The notes below the pieces were generated by a model. The model was not told the DNA's origin. It was given only the letters and a program-made list of their open reading frames with translations, and did not search any database. A stretch of 56,915 nucleotides of DNA, taken from Moritella sp. JT01. Lineage in GTDB: Bacteria; Pseudomonadota; Gammaproteobacteria; Enterobacterales; Moritellaceae. The DNA lies in the NCBI RefSeq assembly GCF_001574435.1, contig NZ_LOCN01000007.1:668009-724923 (forward strand), written 5' to 3'. This document shows positions 54,405-56,915 of the stretch, piece after piece (positions within the stretch are counted from its first letter, which is position 1; every line of letters starts with the position of its first letter). Both the position numbers and the translations under genes were made by a program.

Positions 54405-54532
54405 ATTAACAGCGTTGCCTATGTATTTTAAATTAGGCTCATTGTAATCCATGAATTCATTTTATGGCAGCAATATTAATACTTTAGTTAAAAACTTCAT
54501 CCAAAATAATTAATACAAAAGCATTGGAAGCA

Positions 54533-55684
54533 CTATTTAATTTTTTTCAATACTTGTACCAATCGATTAACTGCTAATGCCAAGTCTGAATCACAAGCAT
54601 TGGTAAAATTTAACCTAAATGCAGCGCCCTTTCCTGCTTCTGATTGGTAGAATACAGAGCTAGGGACGACAGCAACACCCACCGCAAGCATGTCTTTGGC
54701 AAGCTTATCAACATTACACTCTGGTAAGCGTAACCAAATAAACATGCCACCTTCAACTTGTTCAAACTGACAATCATCAGGTAATTGCGCGGTTAATAGA
54801 TCCGCTAGGTATTGATACCGTTGGCGGTATAACTTACGCAGTCCATCTAAGTGCTTAGGAAAGTCTTCATGCTGTAACAGATCTAATAATACCGCTTGCA
54901 TTGGTTGGCTTGAATGTAAATCTGCACCTTGTTTTACACGTTCAAGTGCCGAGATCCACGCTTTAGGACCACTCACTAAACCTAAGCGAATGCCAGGCGT
55001 TGCTATCTTAGAATATGAACGTAATACGATTGTCTGTTCAGGACAAAAACTTGATACCAAAGGTAATTCAGTCCCTGCAAAACGTAACTCACGATAAGGG
55101 GCATCTTCAATCAGTGCAACATTATATTGCTGACACAGTTGCGCGACTTTTTTACGCACCTCAAGTGACCAACATACACCCGTTGGATTATGGAAATCAG
55201 GTACTGCATAAAACATCTTGATTGTCTTATCCGCAAAGCATTTCTCTAGTTCTTGTAAATCAGGGCCGTCAGCACATTGTTTGATACTCTCAATACTTGC
55301 CTGTGCTAATCCAAATACTTGCAGAGCACCTAAGTAGCTTGGCGCTTCCATTACCACTTTATCGCCAGCGTCTAAAAATGCACGCGCAATCAAATCAAGT
55401 CCTTGCTGCGATCCCGTACAAACCAACGCATCTTGCTGCTCAGATAATTGATAACATTCACGGAAGTAAGTTAATAACGGCCCATAACCCGCAGTACTGC
55501 CATACTGGAATAATTCTGCACGCGTACTCAATTGTTGGATACTTTTCTCCATTAGCGCTAAAGGGAAATGATCACCATCAGGCAGTCCCCCTGCTAATGA
55601 GATGACATCTGCAGAGTTAGCGACACTCAAAATTTCTCTTATATAAGACGGTTTAATGGCTTGTAATGATTTCGCTAACTGCAT
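54533..55684 (-). CDS. PLP-dependent aminotransferase (class I/II, LysN/ARO8-like)
   Basis: The 383-residue product has the fold-type I layout: LAGGLPDGDHFP at the N terminus, GSTAGYGPLL and CTGSQQGLDLIARAFLDAGD. It then has the substrate-binding YAVPDFHNPTG, IEDAPYRELRF and the PLP lysine in RSYSKIATPGIRLG. It resembles 2-aminoadipate or aromatic aminotransferases related to MocR C-terminal domains, but has no DNA-binding half. Divergent from the AraC-family gene across about 210 bases, which suggests regulation by it. Confidence 0.87.
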   Translation of the reverse strand: MQLAKSLQAIKPSYIREILSVANSADVISLAGGLPDGDHFPLALMEKSIQQLSTRAELFQYGSTAGYGPLLTYFRECYQLSEQQDALVCTGSQQGLDLIARAFLDAGDKVVMEAPSYLGALQVFGLAQASIESIKQCADGPDLQELEKCFADKTIKMFYAVPDFHNPTGVCWSLEVRKKVAQLCQQYNVALIEDAPYRELRFAGTELPLVSSFCPEQTIVLRSYSKIATPGIRLGLVSGPKAWISALERVKQGADLHSSQPMQAVLLDLLQHEDFPKHLDGLRKLYRQRYQYLADLLTAQLPDDCQFEQVEGGMFIWLRLPECNVDKLAKDMLAVGVAVVPSSVFYQSEAGKGAAFRLNFTNACDSDLALAVNRLVQVLKKIK

Positions 55685-55841
55685 AGTGTATCTCTCTGGT
55701 TATTTTATTTTTATTGGTTTTAATCGCTAACTAGTCACATGTTATATAGTTTTTTAGTTAAATTAACTTTAAAAACTGATAAAAAAGTGATTAATAACGA
55801 AATAGCTATCCATTATAGTACGGAGATAAATTTGACATGGC

Positions 55842-55886
55842 ATGTCCATTTATGCGCTTATAGATGTCCATTTATGCTTTTATAAG
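55842..55886 (+). repeat. 22-bp imperfect direct repeat upstream of the AraC-family gene
   Basis: ATGTCCATTTATG occurs at 55842 and 55864, each followed by a related C/TTTATA stretch, giving a 22-base period (two helical turns). TTGACA (55832-55837) lies just before it. Two-turn direct repeats are the standard binding arrangement of AraC-family proteins, so it may be an autoregulatory operator. Confidence 0.55.
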
Positions 55887-55892
55887 ATCACT

Positions 55893-56780
55893 ATGTCGAT
55901 AAGCCCATCTTTAAATCATCAAACATCGCGAATAAACGATGTACTCTATTTTATCCATAGTGATATTAGTGCTGAACTGCCTGCTAGAAAGCTGGCTGAG
56001 ATCGCCGCTTATTCTGAACAACACTTCCATCGCGTGTTCAAAAGTGTTGTCGGCGAATCCGTCCACCAATACATTCGCCGTAGCCGTTTAGAGTTTGCCG
56101 CTAACCAACTCATGTTTGATACCAGAAGTTCGGTCGTCACTGTCGCCACAAAATCAGGTTTTGCCTCGGTATCCTCTTTTAGCCGTGCATTTAAAGCCAC
56201 CTTTGCCATGTCACCGGGAGAATGGCGCAGTAAAGACTTAGCCACCAGCACTCCGCCTTATTTACGCGATCCAGAAATTGCAGCAGCTTACTCACGAATT
56301 CAAAGCCGCATATTGCCACGAGTCCAAATTATTGAATTACCCGAAAGGCATGTGGCTTATGTCCGCCATCAAGGTTATGGCCGATCCATTCGTCTCGCTT
56401 GGCAAACACTGGTGGCATGGGCAAATGTAGAAGGTAGAAGTTATCAACAACAGTTTGGCTTGCATCATTCCAACCCCGCTTTTGTCGGCTTAGAACAATG
56501 TCGCTATGTGGCATGCCTAGCAATAGATAAACCTTTGCTGCGCCGTGGAATGGTGAACAGTATGGTGATCCCTGGAGGCTTACACGCAGTGTTTAAACTA
56601 ACGGGTAAGTATGGTGAATTACTGCCGTATTTAAGTAAGATAATTGAACAGTGGCTACCATCATCTGGATTTAAAATGCAATCAACACCGGCTTATGTGC
56701 ATTACCAGAAGAATCACTTTTTAAACGGTGATGAGCAATTCGAATTACAGTTTTGTTTACCCGTATCAACCTTCTTTTAA
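55893..56780 (+). CDS. AraC-family regulator with GyrI-like effector domain
   Basis: The 295-residue product has an N-terminal AraC/XylS DNA-binding domain: the two helix-turn-helix parts around LPARKLAEIAAYSEQHFHRV and VVTVATKSGFASVSSFSRAF, followed by SPGEWR. A C-terminal GyrI-like domain (about 150-290, starting RVQIIELPERHVAYVRHQG) probably binds a small molecule. This is the Rob-like layout. The ATG at 55893 is preferred to one at 55842, which lies within the repeat. Probable targets are itself and the divergent aminotransferase gene. Confidence 0.87.
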   Translation: MSISPSLNHQTSRINDVLYFIHSDISAELPARKLAEIAAYSEQHFHRVFKSVVGESVHQYIRRSRLEFAANQLMFDTRSSVVTVATKSGFASVSSFSRAFKATFAMSPGEWRSKDLATSTPPYLRDPEIAAAYSRIQSRILPRVQIIELPERHVAYVRHQGYGRSIRLAWQTLVAWANVEGRSYQQQFGLHHSNPAFVGLEQCRYVACLAIDKPLLRRGMVNSMVIPGGLHAVFKLTGKYGELLPYLSKIIEQWLPSSGFKMQSTPAYVHYQKNHFLNGDEQFELQFCLPVSTFF

Positions 56781-56827
56781 TGCTTTATCATTCATACGTT
56801 GCTCTGCATTATTAAAACCCAGATAGC

Positions 56828-56863
56828 AAAAAGCCGGAACTCAAATGAATAAGTTCCGGCTTC
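56828..56863 (-). terminator. Terminator of the right-hand tRNA-Ser gene
   Basis: On the minus strand AGCCGGAAC pairs with GTTCCGGCT across a short A/T-rich loop, followed by a T run. It lies about 10 bases beyond the tRNA 3' end. Confidence 0.88.
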
Positions 56864-56872
56864 TCTAATAGA

Positions 56873-56915
56873 TGGCGGAGGAGGAGAGATTTGAACTCTC
56901 GAGGAGCTATTAACC
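56873..56915 (-). tRNA. tRNA-Ser, 3' half, cut by window end
   Basis: Read on the minus strand, the visible part ends GAGAG-TTCAAAT-CTCTC (T-arm) then CTCCTCC-G-CCA (acceptor, discriminator, encoded CCA). Before it is GGTTAATAGCTCC, the right side of a long variable arm, so the tRNA is class II. Among class II tRNAs the discriminator G marks serine rather than leucine or tyrosine. The anticodon is outside the window. Confidence 0.85.

Noticed and set aside
1-56915. Integrative element between the terminal tRNA genes
   Set aside because: No integrase, excisionase, att-like direct repeat or phage gene was seen, and core genes fill the interval.

Overview
The window comes from a low-GC marine gammaproteobacterium. 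Gene content (NrdDG with an FNR box, FadIJ and FadL under FadR-like sites, SohB/YciK, YehS, YegD, a fused-permease TRAP system) and a Marinobacter-type fatty acyl-CoA reductase point to the Moritella/Alteromonadales-Vibrionales neighbourhood. Moritella is my best guess from memory of family sequences, not a search result. The window begins and ends inside tRNA-Ser genes, both on the minus strand.

Layout. 1-3100: tRNA-Ser(UGA) with its own promoter, then the anaerobic ribonucleotide reductase operon nrdDG behind a perfect FNR box. 3934-5931: a 665-residue two-domain fatty-alcohol-forming acyl-CoA reductase. 6060-7364: an orphan pseudopilin, a frameshifted glycine-zipper protein that looks like a toxin remnant, and a small membrane protein right behind it. 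7448-10890: fadI-fadJ (beta-oxidation), with FadR-like and PsrA-like operators in the promoter. 11230-18167: a six-gene moxR/DUF58/DUF4381/VWA/VWA-TPR/BatD operon; one protein carries a 12.5-copy hexapeptide minisatellite. 18499-22765: fbp and two tandem fadL paralogues, the first with a FadR-like operator.

22841-30818 (minus strand): a large MscS-type channel, two MurG-like COG4671-type glycosyltransferases, two GT4-type glycosyltransferases and a histidine phosphatase. They form one apparent operon and are the best candidate in the window for an uncharacterised glycan system. 31093-37574: porin, topA, sohB and divergent yciK. 38074-45306: pxpABC (5-oxoprolinase), a TAXI-type TRAP transporter and a universal stress protein, plausibly a pyroglutamate/organic-acid uptake and use module. 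Copies of a MITE-like inverted-repeat element are scattered through this part. 45473-47581: a REC-CheC response regulator and a PAS-GGDEF diguanylate cyclase. 47657-56780: small conserved proteins (DUF2986, YehS), two alpha/beta hydrolases, an EamA exporter, the YegD chaperone, a TraF-like outer-membrane protein, and an aminotransferase divergent from an AraC/GyrI-type regulator whose promoter carries a 22-bp direct repeat.

Fatty-acid metabolism recurs in the first 23 kb: uptake (FadL x2), beta-oxidation (FadIJ) and reduction to alcohols (FAR). Most of the rest is chromosomal core or common accessory material. No integrase, transposase gene, prophage or CRISPR array was seen.
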